NCBI GenBank assembly: GCA_014728015.1
Contig: WJMI01000147.1
Location: 1-45,833 of the forward strand
Reading direction: 5' to 3'
DNA length: 45,833 bases
Source of the DNA: Chitinivibrionales bacterium
GTDB taxonomy: Bacteria; Fibrobacterota; Chitinivibrionia; Chitinivibrionales; WJMI01
The position numbers and the translations under genes were made by a program. This document shows, piece after piece, positions 9,087-16,950 of this stretch; position 1 is the first letter of the stretch, and each line of letters begins with the position of its first letter. The notes beneath the pieces were generated by a model. It was given only the letters and a program-made list of their open reading frames with translations, was not told where the DNA came from and made no database searches.

Positions 9087-9434
9087 ATGGGACTCGAAAG
9101 TAAACGATGCACACCATGTGAGAAGGGTTCGCCCCCGTTGGATGAAGACGGGGAGAATAACCTTCTCAAACAGGTTCCCTGGGAAATCGACAGAAACGGC
9201 ACGCACAAGATTCGCAAGCAGTTCACCCTCGGCGATTTCAAGGAGGCCATGGGATTTGTAAACAGGGTCGCCGAACTGGCCGAACAAGAGAAGCACCATC
9301 CCGATATCCACATATCGTATCGCAACGTCACCATCGAACTGTCCACGCACGCGGTGGGCGGGTTGTCGGAAAATGATTTCATACTTGCATCGAAGCTTGA
9401 CAATATGGTGAAAGAAACAGGTGAACCAGCCTGA
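9087..9434 (+). CDS. Pterin-4a-carbinolamine dehydratase
   Basis: 115 residues. The family motif is clear: EKHHPDI, then SYRNVTIEL, then STHAVGGLSENDF. The enzyme dehydrates 4a-hydroxytetrahydropterin in the recycling of the cofactor of aromatic amino-acid hydroxylases; many bacteria without such hydroxylases keep it, some in molybdopterin-related roles. A 20-residue N-terminal extension has two Cys (KRCTPCEKG), an arrangement seen in other bacterial members. ATG at 9087 follows AAGGAGA. The gap to the next gene is 62 bp. Its place between two ferritin-like genes is unusual and is explained only by the shared promoter. Confidence 0.92.
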   Translation: MGLESKRCTPCEKGSPPLDEDGENNLLKQVPWEIDRNGTHKIRKQFTLGDFKEAMGFVNRVAELAEQEKHHPDIHISYRNVTIELSTHAVGGLSENDFILASKLDNMVKETGEPA

Positions 9435-9496
9435 CTATTTCCACGAGCAGTACCATTCGCGAGCGAACACGCATCAAACCATGCAAGGAGGGACGG

Positions 9497-9925
9497 ATGT
9501 CTGAAGACAGGAACGCCCTGATAGGTGATCTGAACAAGGACCTGGAGCTCGAGTATGCCGCGGCCATTCAATACGTGCAGCACCAGGCGGTCATGACCGG
9601 AGGACAATTCGAATCGATCCGCAAGGAGCTTCTTATCCACTCCCAGGAAGAGATGAACCACGCGGTCATGTTGTCGGAGCAGATAGACTTCCTGGGAGGT
9701 ACGCCGACTGTCGAAGTCGAGGACCGGGCTGTGTCAGACAAGACTCTTGAAATGCTCAATCAGGACCTCGAGGGCGAGGAGAATGCAATCGCGCGATACA
9801 AGGCGCGCATAGCTCAGGCGGAGGGCATGCAGGAATACGGGCTGCGACGTGTACTCGAAGACATTCTCATTCAGGAAGAGGAACACAAGCGCGATCTTCT
9901 GACATCGATCAACGAGAGCAAGTAA
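9497..9925 (+). CDS. Bacterioferritin-like ferritin-family protein
   Basis: 142 residues in a four-helix ferritin-like fold. Metal motifs are E52-MN-H55 and E127-EE-H130, with further carboxylates at E18-E20 and E94-E95. The length and sequence style (ELEYAAAIQYVQHQ, LLIHSQEEMNHA) match bacterioferritin-like or Dps-related proteins of the ferritin superfamily that store iron or reduce peroxide. No haem-ligand Met is evident at the usual bacterioferritin position, so I avoid the name bfr. ATG at 9497 has AAGGAGG close upstream. The ferredoxin gene follows after 15 bp. Confidence 0.88.
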   Translation: MSEDRNALIGDLNKDLELEYAAAIQYVQHQAVMTGGQFESIRKELLIHSQEEMNHAVMLSEQIDFLGGTPTVEVEDRAVSDKTLEMLNQDLEGEENAIARYKARIAQAEGMQEYGLRRVLEDILIQEEEHKRDLLTSINESK

Positions 9926-9940
9926 CGAAAGGAACATATC

Positions 9941-10129
9941 ATGAAAGCAACCGTCGACAGGGACGCCTGCACCGGATGCGAGCTGTGCGCACAGACCTGT
10001 CCCGCCGTATTCGAAATGGACGACGACCTGGCGCGCGCCAAGATGGACGAAGTCCCGGCCACGGAAGCCGAAAACTGCCGTCAGGCGGCGGCGGAGTGCC
10101 CCGTGGATGCAATCAGCATTGACGAATAG
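9941..10129 (+). CDS. Small [4Fe-4S] ferredoxin
   Basis: 62 residues. Cluster Cys are C10, C13 and C16 in CTGCELC plus C53 in ECPVDAI; C20 and C46 could form the disulfide seen in single-cluster ferredoxins such as those of Desulfovibrio and Thermotoga. It is acidic and cytoplasmic. ATG at 9941 follows AAAGGAACATATC. Its position directly after two ferritin-like genes suggests that it supplies electrons for iron release or peroxide reduction. That partnership is inferred from gene order. Confidence 0.92.
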   Translation: MKATVDRDACTGCELCAQTCPAVFEMDDDLARAKMDEVPATEAENCRQAAAECPVDAISIDE

Positions 10130-10181
10130 ACGCCTGCGGTCAAGACCGGGCCAGGACGTGTGGCCCGGAAGCGGTTCCGGG

Positions 10182-11441
10182 ATGTCCATGGTAGTGGACT
10201 TGTATGAGCTTACCATGGCCCAGGCGTATTTCCTCGAACAGAAAAACGGGACAGCCTCTTTCGAGATCCTGGTTCGTTCCCTGCCGCCTCACTGGGGGTT
10301 TTTTGTCATGGCCGGGCTGACAGAGCTCGAGAGCTACCTGTCGGGTTTCTCGTTCAGCACCGATGATATCGCATCGCTTCGCGAGACCGGGCTTTTCGAT
10401 GATCGGTTCCTGACATTTCTCTACCAGGGAAAGCCCCGCATATCCGTTCGATGCATGCCCGAAGGCTCCGTGTTCTTTCCCGGCGAGCCCATTGCCGAAT
10501 TTCACGGGCCGGTGATAGACATGCAGATACTCGAAACCTACGTGCTGAACATCCTGGGATTCTCCATTCTTCAGGCCACTCTTGCCGCACGCTTCGAGCT
10601 CGCGTCCCGCGGAAAGCCGGTGCTCGACTTCGGCCTGCGCAAGGCCCAGGGCCCCGTGGCATCCATTCGATCGGCCCGCGGCGCCCAGATAGCGGGTTTC
10701 GCCGGAACCAGCAACGTGAAAGCGTCCCAGCTCCTCGATTTCAAGCCCTCGGGAACCATGGCGCATTCCTTTGTTCAGGCCCATGAAACCGAAGAACAGG
10801 CCTTCGAGGCCTTCGCCCGGGTATTTCGCGACCAATCAGTCTTTCTCGTAGACACCTATGATTCCCGGGAAGGTATTCGCACCGCCGCGCAAGTGGCCAA
10901 GCGACTGCTCGACCGGGAAAAAGTGCACATCAAGGGCATCCGCCTTGACAGCGGCAACCTGGCCGGGCTTGCCGGTATGGCGCGCGAACACTTCGACACC
11001 GAGGGGCTTGGGTTTCTCAAGGTGTTTGCCAGCGGCGGCCTCGATGAGTACCTCGTTGCCGACCTGGTGGAGCAGGGGGCGCCGATTGATGGTTTTGGCG
11101 TGGGAACATCCTTTGCCGTGTCGTCTCATGCGCCCGCCCTTGATATTACCTACAAGCCGGTCGAATATGACGGGCGCCCGACACGCAAAACTTCACCGGG
11201 AAAGGAAACGGTATCCGGAAGAAAATCGATTGAGCGGATACAGCATGAGGGCATCTTTGTGGAAGACCACGTTGTCTCCCTCGGGCATCCGGCCGACTTG
11301 CTCGTCCCTTTCGCTGGCGGTGAGCGCATTGATACGGTGCATACCCGTCTCAACCGGAATCTCGCCGGCCTCGCCGCCGCCTGCAAACGAATCAAATCGC
11401 CGTCCCCCTACCCCGTCATTTACGATTCCGGCCGGCAATGA
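10182..11441 (+). CDS. pncB: Nicotinate phosphoribosyltransferase
   Basis: 419 residues from the ATG at 10182. The start is typical (VVDLYELTMAQAYF). Other marks are the DFGLRKAQG segment, the FAGTSN turn, the IRLDSGNLAG phosphate-binding strand, and GVGTSFAVSSHAPALDITYK near the C-terminus. The enzyme joins nicotinate and PRPP (with ATP) to make nicotinate mononucleotide, the entry step of NAD salvage. No strong ribosome site is visible; GTG at 10158 and ATG at 10188 are alternative starts. It ends the ferritin operon, 22 bp from the convergent hemerythrin gene. A nicotinamidase gene, which supplies its substrate, lies 574 bp beyond, in the opposite direction. Confidence 0.93.
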   Translation: MSMVVDLYELTMAQAYFLEQKNGTASFEILVRSLPPHWGFFVMAGLTELESYLSGFSFSTDDIASLRETGLFDDRFLTFLYQGKPRISVRCMPEGSVFFPGEPIAEFHGPVIDMQILETYVLNILGFSILQATLAARFELASRGKPVLDFGLRKAQGPVASIRSARGAQIAGFAGTSNVKASQLLDFKPSGTMAHSFVQAHETEEQAFEAFARVFRDQSVFLVDTYDSREGIRTAAQVAKRLLDREKVHIKGIRLDSGNLAGLAGMAREHFDTEGLGFLKVFASGGLDEYLVADLVEQGAPIDGFGVGTSFAVSSHAPALDITYKPVEYDGRPTRKTSPGKETVSGRKSIERIQHEGIFVEDHVVSLGHPADLLVPFAGGERIDTVHTRLNRNLAGLAAACKRIKSPSPYPVIYDSGRQ

Positions 11442-11463
11442 CTGCGTTCACCAACCGTCGCCG

Positions 11464-11997
11464 CTAGGCGCCGAGGGTCTCAACCACGTTTCGATACTTA
11501 CGGTGAATCATGCCCTCATCGAACCGAGAGAACTTGTCAAGCATGGCGGTCCGCTCATCCGGCGAAAGGTAGGTCATGGCAGCCGGAAAAAACCTCTTGT
11601 CTTCCTTTTCGATGTGAGCGGGATAGAACTCCGCCAGCGTCTTGAGCCTTTCCGCAACATCGTTCGCGGCGGAATCATCTCCGTCCACGTATCGTTGTTT
11701 GGCTTTCTCGAGCTCAGCAGTCGTTTTCCTCCCGAAGACATGCTCTTGCACGAGCTCGTCCATGACGGTCCGGTCCTCCGCCGACAACCCCTTATTGTCA
11801 AGCTCGGCAAAAAGGATGTCCTCCTCTTTACCGTGATGCGTCTGGTCGGCATAGGTACGAATGAAATCCACGGCCGCATCGACAAACAACGGATCTACAC
11901 CCCGGTTCCGGCGAATGCGCCCGATTTCTTTTTCGATACGTCCGATCATCCGCTCGATCAACCGGTGCTCTTTCATCAACGGGCCTTTGGGCTCCAT
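11464..11997 (-). CDS. Hemerythrin-like cation-binding protein
   Basis: 177 residues. The diiron motifs of the hemerythrin HHE family are visible: an N-terminal His in KEHRLIERM, HHGKEEDILF, QEHVFGRK, and HIEKEDKRFFP. HHE proteins bind oxygen, or protect and repair iron centres (YtfE/DNR-like), or carry iron. ATG at 11997 follows AAGGAGAACAGG. It lies 17 bp downstream of pncA and so is in the same operon. Oxygen or NO sensing/scavenging fits the surrounding oxidative-stress genes, but the ligand is not shown by sequence. Confidence 0.9.
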   Translation of the reverse strand: MEPKGPLMKEHRLIERMIGRIEKEIGRIRRNRGVDPLFVDAAVDFIRTYADQTHHGKEEDILFAELDNKGLSAEDRTVMDELVQEHVFGRKTTAELEKAKQRYVDGDDSAANDVAERLKTLAEFYPAHIEKEDKRFFPAAMTYLSPDERTAMLDKFSRFDEGMIHRKYRNVVETLGA

Positions 11998-12014
11998 CCT
12001 GTTCTCCTTTCCCT

Positions 12015-12650
12015 TTATCCGCCGCCGCGGGCCGCCTCGAACAGCCATGCCTGCTCGAGGAATCTTTTAACCACGTGGGCGTGCGTTATCATTTCGGCGC
12101 CGTTTTCTTGCATGAGCTCGAGCGCCCGGCGCGAGTCGCCTTCCTCGCGCTCAACGCCCCTCACCGCATCTTTGAGCACACTGACCCGGAACGTGCGCTT
12201 CAGCGCATCGAGCACGGAATGCTTGACGCACTGGTCCGTGGCCAGTCCGCAGACATACAACCGGGTCACGGATTGCGCGCGCAGCAGTTCCTCGAACGTG
12301 CCGCCGCTCTCATCCGCGCCCTCGAAAGCCGAATACCCGTCCTGATCCGGTTCCGCCCCTTTGGTAAGAACGACGGTCCCTGAGGGGAACTGGACTGCCG
12401 GATGAAACGCAGCGCCCGGCGTATGTCGTACACAGTGGCGCGGCCATTGGCCGCCTGATGAAGCGAAATGACTCGTTTCCTCGGGATGCCAGTCTCGCGA
12501 TGCAAATACCGGGAGTTGTTCGCGCGCAAACAACTCGAGATACTCGTTTACAGACGCAACTATGGCATCACCATCCGGGACCGGCAAGGCTCCGCCCGGG
12601 CAGAAATCGTTTTGCATGTCAACTACCAGGAGTGCTGATTTCGCATGCAT
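12015..12650 (-). CDS. pncA: Nicotinamidase
   Basis: 211 residues of the isochorismatase fold. Catalytic residues are D11 (VVDMQNDF), K97 and C141 (CGLATDQC); metal ligands are D53, H55 and H61 in DWHPEETSH. The enzyme hydrolyses nicotinamide to nicotinate and ammonia. With the nearby nicotinate phosphoribosyltransferase it gives a two-step route from nicotinamide to the NAD pathway. ATG at 12650 follows GAGGTGA at six bases. It lies between a lipoprotein gene (57 bp upstream) and the hemerythrin gene (17 bp downstream), so it is probably transcribed from the sigma-54 promoter at 13337-13352. Confidence 0.94.
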   Translation of the reverse strand: MHAKSALLVVDMQNDFCPGGALPVPDGDAIVASVNEYLELFAREQLPVFASRDWHPEETSHFASSGGQWPRHCVRHTPGAAFHPAVQFPSGTVVLTKGAEPDQDGYSAFEGADESGGTFEELLRAQSVTRLYVCGLATDQCVKHSVLDALKRTFRVSVLKDAVRGVEREEGDSRRALELMQENGAEMITHAHVVKRFLEQAWLFEAARGGG

Positions 12651-12707
12651 ATTTCATCACCTCGCTTTCCATGAGCCCGTGGGTGGACGCGCGATGCCGA
12701 TCGGTTA

Positions 12708-13283
12708 TCACTCATCCATCTCCCGCCGCCGGTATTCTTTCGCCGATTGCACGTAGTCGGGGTTTCCAGGCACCACCACGTGTTTCTGGGAATAGCGCCT
12801 TCCGCCGATATGCGCATCGCCCATCCACAGCTTCTCGCCGTTGACATGCTTGTCGGCAAGCGCATGGGTATCCGCCGCGCGCACCGTGGCATCGAGATAT
12901 GCCAGGCGCAATGAGTCTTTGACCCCAGTGTTGCCGTGGCGATACATATTCGAGATTGCCCAGGTCATGTGCCACGTGTCGAACTTGCCCAGCAAGCTGT
13001 CGACATACTCGAAATAAAGTTCGCTCACTCTTCCGGCCTGCCCGGGTGTAAGCCGCTGGTCCCGAATGGCCCACAGGCTTAAGGACATGCCACGCTCGCC
13101 TTCTTCCATGACCATTTCCGCTATCTCGAGCGTCTGGTCGATGTCCACTCCGTCAAGGAGCACCTCCGCGCGGTCATGCGTGAGGTACCTCATGCATCCT
13201 GCCGTAATCAGCGCGCATGCTACTGCCATCCCGATAACAGCAGCGGCAGACCCCGTATTGTGGATTGCTTTTTCATGTTTCAT
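12708..13283 (-). CDS. Lipoprotein of unknown function
   Basis: 191 residues. The leader is long, with a lipobox-like LITAGC ending at C30, so the mature protein should be membrane-anchored. The rest is mostly helical and charged, without a motif I recognise (TLEIAEMVMEEGERGM, DTWHMTWAISNMYRHG). There are no Cys beyond C30 in the mature part and no membrane helix after the leader. It is the first gene after a sigma-54 element and is followed by pncA and the hemerythrin gene. Its function is unknown; location on the periplasmic side is the only claim I would make. Confidence 0.7.
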   Translation of the reverse strand: MKHEKAIHNTGSAAAVIGMAVACALITAGCMRYLTHDRAEVLLDGVDIDQTLEIAEMVMEEGERGMSLSLWAIRDQRLTPGQAGRVSELYFEYVDSLLGKFDTWHMTWAISNMYRHGNTGVKDSLRLAYLDATVRAADTHALADKHVNGEKLWMGDAHIGGRRYSQKHVVVPGNPDYVQSAKEYRRREMDE

Positions 13284-13336
13284 GGGACAAGGTCTCTTTC
13301 TCCCCGTACGCGTCCGCAGTCGCGACTCTCATAACG

Positions 13337-13352
13337 CGCAAACACGGTGCCA
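13337..13352 (-). promoter_or_regulatory. sigma-54 (-24/-12) promoter of lipoprotein-pncA-hemerythrin operon
   Basis: On the minus strand it reads TGGCACC-GTGT-TTGCG, with correct GG-N10-GC spacing. The start would lie near 13326, about 43 nt before the ATG at 13283. No full upstream repeat of the TGNGAA-N6-TTCNCA type is seen 79-92 bp upstream; only a TGAGAA half-site at 13362-13367 is close by. Confidence 0.75.
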
Positions 13353-13384
13353 ATTGAGCCCTGAGAACCGCCTGAAGTCGGCAA

Positions 13385-13834
13385 TTATGCCTCTTTCCCC
13401 GTCTCCTTCTCCCCTTCTCCCTGTTCCCGGCGCGCGTCCATCATCCGCAGGGACTTGATGACCTTGGGAGCGACTTTCCGGGGAAGGTGGTCACTGCGTC
13501 GCACATGGAACCTGCGCCGCAGGAACGAGTCCAGCGTCCGGCGCCTTCCCTGAGCATCCCGCGCCTTTGATACCCGGTTCCACAGGGCATTGATAAACCG
13601 TAGCTGCTTCGGCGAGGCATACACGCGATCCCGTATCCCGGGCGTGCGATCGACAATCCGTTCGAGAGAGTCTATGAGCGACGAAGCCTGCTCCACGCTC
13701 AGGTCGCGGCTCGATGCCGCCCTTCTTCCGGCTTCATCACGGTAGGCCGACAGCATGACACGATAGTCGCTGTCGCCAAGATGCAGATTGCTCTTCAGCG
13801 CGTGGATTTTCCTCACCTGCGGCTCGGTAGCCAT
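13385..13834 (-). CDS. Orphan Mu GemA/gp16-like protein (DUF1018)
   Basis: 149 residues. It opens with QVRKIHALKSNLHLGDSDYRVML, as in Mu gp16/GemA relatives, and has their second conserved block: SPKQLRFINALWNRVS, then FLRRRFHV, then KVAPKVIKSLRMM. In phage Mu, GemA is an early protein tied to control of host functions and DNA supercoiling; the DUF1018 family also occurs outside prophages. No other phage gene is near. It is basic and so could bind DNA. A sigma-54 element at 13929-13944 precedes it, and an AAGGAGG lies 14 bases before the ATG. I infer a domesticated phage gene placed in a stress regulon. Confidence 0.75.
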   Translation of the reverse strand: MATEPQVRKIHALKSNLHLGDSDYRVMLSAYRDEAGRRAASSRDLSVEQASSLIDSLERIVDRTPGIRDRVYASPKQLRFINALWNRVSKARDAQGRRRTLDSFLRRRFHVRRSDHLPRKVAPKVIKSLRMMDARREQGEGEKETGKEA

Positions 13835-13928
13835 ACGCGCTCTCTGCCTCCTTCTATGCGCTCCCCGGTCTCCGATGAGGAATTCGTGTATCCCCGCTCC
13901 ATAGTGATCCCCTTTTCATCAAAGTGGC

Positions 13929-13944
13929 AGCAAAGGGCGTGCCG
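13929..13944 (-). promoter_or_regulatory. sigma-54 (-24/-12) promoter of the GemA-like gene
   Basis: The minus strand reads CGGCACG-CCCT-TTGCT, one base from consensus, with GG-N10-GC spacing. The predicted start is near 13918, 84 nt before the ATG at 13834. No TGNGAA-type upstream repeat was found for this promoter. Confidence 0.7.
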
Positions 13945-13949
13945 AACCA

Positions 13950-14789
13950 CTACGGTTGAGCGTAGGAGATACGGTACACGGCGCCGGCGCGGTCATCGGA
14001 GACCAGAAGCGCGCCGTCGGGCATCACCACCACGTCGACCGGCCTTCCCCAGGCATCCTCTCCCTGGAGCCATCCCCGGGCAAACGTTTCATACGACACG
14101 GCGCTGTCACCTTCCAGAGTCACGAGTGTCACCCGATACCCGATCTTTTCGCTCCGGTTCCACGAGCCGTGCTCGGCAATGAATATCTGATTGCGGTATC
14201 CGGCCGGAAACATCCCGCCCGTATAGAACCGCATGCCCAGGGCGGCCACGTGGGGCCCGAGGTCCTGGACCGGTTCTACAAAGGCATTGCAGTCGGCCCC
14301 GATGCCGTACTCGTCGTCGCGTATCCCGCGTCCGTGGCAGAACGGAAACCCGAAATGCATGCCCTTGTGTGGCGCGCGGTTGAGCTCGTCCGGGGGCCGG
14401 TTGTCCCCCATCCAGTCGCGGCCGTTGTCGGTGAACCACAGCACGCCGGTCTCCGGATGCCAGTCAAAACCTACGGTGTTGCGTATGCCGTGAGCGAAGA
14501 CCTCCAACGCGGTACCGTCAGGACGCATTCTCGTGATGCTTGCATATCTCCCGTCATCCCGTTTGCACACATTGCACGGCGCTCCCACCGGGACATACAG
14601 ATACCCGTCAGGGCCCAACGCGATGAATTTCCAGCCGTGCCACTTGTCCCGGGGGAAATCGTCCCGTATCACCACTGGTTCGGGCGGATGTGCCAGCCGC
14701 TCACCGATGTTATCGAAGCGCAGTACGCGGCTTACCTCTGCCACATACAGGTCGCTGTCCAGAACCGCCACGCCATTGGGCATGTGCAA
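13950..14789 (-). pseudogene. N-terminally deleted PQQ-type sugar/sorbosone dehydrogenase
   Basis: 279 residues of the six-bladed beta-propeller family of soluble glucose/sorbosone dehydrogenases, from HMPNGVAV through GIRNTVGFDWHPETG, WFTDNGRDWMGD, PHVAALGMRFYTG, FIAEHGSWNRS and DVVVMPDGALLVSDD to the end. Usual members have a signal peptide and about 100 more residues before the MPNGVA strand. Here that strand begins nine codons after the TGA of the PPK2 gene and is in the same frame. Homology to the family resumes mid-domain, which points to a deletion that joined the two genes. Any product would start at TTG or ATG near 14789-14783, lack a signal peptide and miss a propeller blade. I call it a remnant; expression is possible but exported activity is unlikely. 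Confidence 0.7.
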
Positions 14790-14807
14790 TCCCGCGGCAC
14801 GGTTGTG

Positions 14808-15644
14808 TCAGTCGGGGATTGTGATTGACCCCACATCGAGCTCCGGTTGAGGATAGCTCAGGTCAAGAGATTCCAGGCACTGCACGAGCGCCTCAACGAT
14901 CACGAAATCGCGGTACCACCGCCGCTCTGACGGCACGATATACCACGGCGCGTTCTTGGTCGAGCACCGGCCGAGCGCCACTTCATATGCATCCATATAT
15001 TCCCGCCAGTGCTCCCGTTCGGGAATGTCATTCCTGCTGAATTTCCATTGTTTGTCCGGCCGGCGAAGACGCCGTTCAAGGCGTTTCTTCTGGTACGCTT
15101 TGCTCACGTGCAGGTAGAATTTCAGCACGAGCGTGCCTTCATCAACAAGCATTTGTTCGAAGTCGTTGATATGCTCATATCTCTTCTCAAGAACATCGCC
15201 GGGCGCAAGATCCTTCACCTTCTCAATCAGCACCGCCTCATAGTGCGACCGGTTGAATACCCCAATAGTGCCTCGCGCGGGAGCGTGCTGGTGGATACGC
15301 CACAAAAAATCATGCCGACGCTCATGACGGTTCGGCTGCCGAAACGCGGTGGTTTTAACACGCTGCGGATTAAGCGGTCCGAAACACCGGCGTATGGTAC
15401 TGTCCTTCCCCGCGGCATCCATGGCCTGAAGCACTACAAGTATCGCATGCTTCCGCCGGGCATAGAGCATATCGAGCAGACCGGCCGCTTTCTTCTGCAA
15501 GACGCTGGTTGCGGCTTTGATATCGGCTTTCGCGGCCGGGTCACCCTCGCGCGTCTGAAAACCATCGAGGGCCACCCCCGATCCCGGGGCCACCCGGTAT
15601 CGTTCAATGTCGGCACGCATGTCCGGACCCATTTGCACGGTCAT
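14808..15644 (-). CDS. Polyphosphate kinase 2 family protein
   Basis: 278 residues. The Walker A region is AMDAAGKDS (residues 74-82), the lid region follows RRCFGPLNPQRVKTTAFRQP, and the Walker B-like NRSHY is at 131-135. The length fits a single-domain PPK2. PPK2 enzymes transfer phosphate between polyphosphate and nucleoside di- or monophosphates. The ATG at 15644 overlaps the TGA of the preceding guanylate-kinase-like gene in an ATGA junction, which implies translational coupling. I infer a working link between nucleotide and polyphosphate metabolism under stress, because the operon appears to start at htrA. The C-terminus is followed by the dehydrogenase remnant. Confidence 0.92.
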   Translation of the reverse strand: MTVQMGPDMRADIERYRVAPGSGVALDGFQTREGDPAAKADIKAATSVLQKKAAGLLDMLYARRKHAILVVLQAMDAAGKDSTIRRCFGPLNPQRVKTTAFRQPNRHERRHDFLWRIHQHAPARGTIGVFNRSHYEAVLIEKVKDLAPGDVLEKRYEHINDFEQMLVDEGTLVLKFYLHVSKAYQKKRLERRLRRPDKQWKFSRNDIPEREHWREYMDAYEVALGRCSTKNAPWYIVPSERRWYRDFVIVEALVQCLESLDLSYPQPELDVGSITIPD

Positions 15645-16384
15645 GACCAGTCTCCGGTACGCCATTGCTCTCCGCAGCCTTCGCCATCGCCTACAAGGAT
15701 TGCCACAAAATCCAGCAATGCTCTTCGCGCCTCGCCTACCGGGAAATAGAACGCATTCCAGTTGTCACTGTCTTCGCCGTCATGGTTCACCAGCACGTGC
15801 TCGAAATGCACCGCCAGCTTCAGCTCATCGTATGCGGCCCCGGCGCGGCGCTCGACTTCTTCGAGATCTTTCAATGACAGTTCGCCTTTCTGCCGTCTGG
15901 TCCTGCGCAGGAGCTTGCGGCGCGAGACATCCGTCACGAAACGCCTGGGATCAACCCCTTCGGTCTGGTGAACAAACCGCATCTCCTCGCCGCTCAGCGG
16001 CGACAGGTAGATCCCGACCGACGGCATCTCTTTCAGCGTTTCATTAGTCAGCATCTCGTGCGCCACAACAGGATTACCCTCATACAGCACATCTCCGGCT
16101 TCAAGCTGCGGCAGCAATCCGTTCACGTCCAGCGCCTGCAAATCCCCGCGCACGTCCATGACAATGAATCCCTGCCGGCCGCGACAGCCTTCGATTTCGG
16201 CGCGCTCCCGGAAATGATAGTCCTTGCCGTCCACTTCGCCCGGCCGCGGGGTGCGGCTGTTATACAGCACGACATGTGACAGGCGGTGATAGATTTCGGG
16301 ATGCAGCCGTGCAACACACCGCTTGAGCGGTGATTTGCCCGCGCACGACGGGCCCGTAAGAATGATCAATCTTCCCATGCGCAT
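15641..16384 (-). CDS. Guanylate-kinase-like P-loop protein
   Basis: 247 residues. The P-loop is GPSCAGKSP (residues 10-18), and YNSRTPRPGEVDGKDYHF matches the GMP-binding signature of guanylate kinases. The protein is about 40 residues longer than typical Gmk; residues 150-200 hold a basic helical stretch (SRRKLLRRTRRQKGEL). It may be a second guanylate kinase or a related NMP kinase rather than the essential gmk. The gene is coupled by an ATGA overlap to PPK2, which can use or regenerate nucleoside phosphates. ATG at 16384 follows GGAAGGAAAT; an in-frame ATG two codons on is equally possible. Confidence 0.82.
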   Translation of the reverse strand: MRMGRLIILTGPSCAGKSPLKRCVARLHPEIYHRLSHVVLYNSRTPRPGEVDGKDYHFRERAEIEGCRGRQGFIVMDVRGDLQALDVNGLLPQLEAGDVLYEGNPVVAHEMLTNETLKEMPSVGIYLSPLSGEEMRFVHQTEGVDPRRFVTDVSRRKLLRRTRRQKGELSLKDLEEVERRAGAAYDELKLAVHFEHVLVNHDGEDSDNWNAFYFPVGEARRALLDFVAILVGDGEGCGEQWRTGDWS

Positions 16385-16419
16385 ATTTCCTTCCCTTGGC
16401 GGCAGGCAAGCCCCGCCCG

Positions 16420-16926
16420 TTACACTTCTTCATCTACCACGAGCCCCTCGGCATCACGCAGGTCGTTTATCCAGCGCAGGAAATCATCGTGGGTAATCTT
16501 GCGCACAAGCTCATAGGCGGCTTCGCCCTTTCTATTCAGCGCTATGAGATCGACGTAAAGCTCCGCGTTTTCTTCATACACGCGAAACCGGTAGGCGCTT
16601 TTGTGACGGGCAAGTACTGCATTCGAGAACTCGGCCGCCTTCTCCAGCGTGTGCGCGTAGGCGCTCGCTTCGCGGCGCGGGTACGCGTGCCCGCGCACCC
16701 GTTCTCGCGGGACATACTCGGTTACGCTCTTGTCCTCCCGCGGGGCCTGTGACGGGTCAGGCTCCCGGGTGTTCATTTCATCGTACTCGCGGGACACGGC
16801 CGGCCGCTCGCGCATCTGCCCCCCCTCGCGCTCCGGCACATGCTGCCAGTACTGCATTTCCTTGAAGAAAGGCGCCAGAAGTCCATGGATATAGGCGCTC
16901 CGTGAGTGTTCCGACATTTCGTTCAT
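16420..16926 (-). CDS. Unknown protein, FlaG-like C-terminal segment
   Basis: 168 residues. The N-terminal half is hydrophilic and likely disordered, with many Arg, Glu and Pro (VPEREGGQMRERPAVSREYD, REDKSVTEYVPRERVRG). The last 55 residues, from YRFRVYEENAELYVDLIAL to the acidic end, resemble in shape the small alpha/beta fold of FlaG-like proteins, but the match is weak and I do not assign that function. There is no signal peptide or membrane helix. It sits 24 bp downstream of the UPF0182 gene and 35 bp before the guanylate-kinase-like gene, in a continuous minus-strand series. Confidence 0.65.
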   Translation of the reverse strand: MNEMSEHSRSAYIHGLLAPFFKEMQYWQHVPEREGGQMRERPAVSREYDEMNTREPDPSQAPREDKSVTEYVPRERVRGHAYPRREASAYAHTLEKAAEFSNAVLARHKSAYRFRVYEENAELYVDLIALNRKGEAAYELVRKITHDDFLRWINDLRDAEGLVVDEEV

Positions 16927-16950
16927 GGAATGCTCCGGGTGTCCGGCACG

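Noticed and set aside
8408..9661. 417-codon open frame antisense to the ferritin and pterin dehydratase genes
   Set aside because: It mirrors three well-supported genes with family motifs and ribosome sites on the plus strand; its translation shows no domain and arises from the high GC content.
10858..12345. 495-codon plus-strand frame over pncB, hemerythrin and pncA
   Set aside because: It overlaps three genes with intact catalytic motifs and is a GC-driven shadow.
13353..13450. TGNGAA-type enhancer for the lipoprotein-pncA promoter
   Set aside because: Only a TGAGAA half-site at 13362 is present, too close to the -24 element and without its partner; I do not count this promoter as having the shared enhancer.
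13945..14060. TGNGAA-type enhancer for the GemA-like promoter
   Set aside because: No half-site pair was found at the expected 79-92 bp distance, so this promoter probably answers to another activator.
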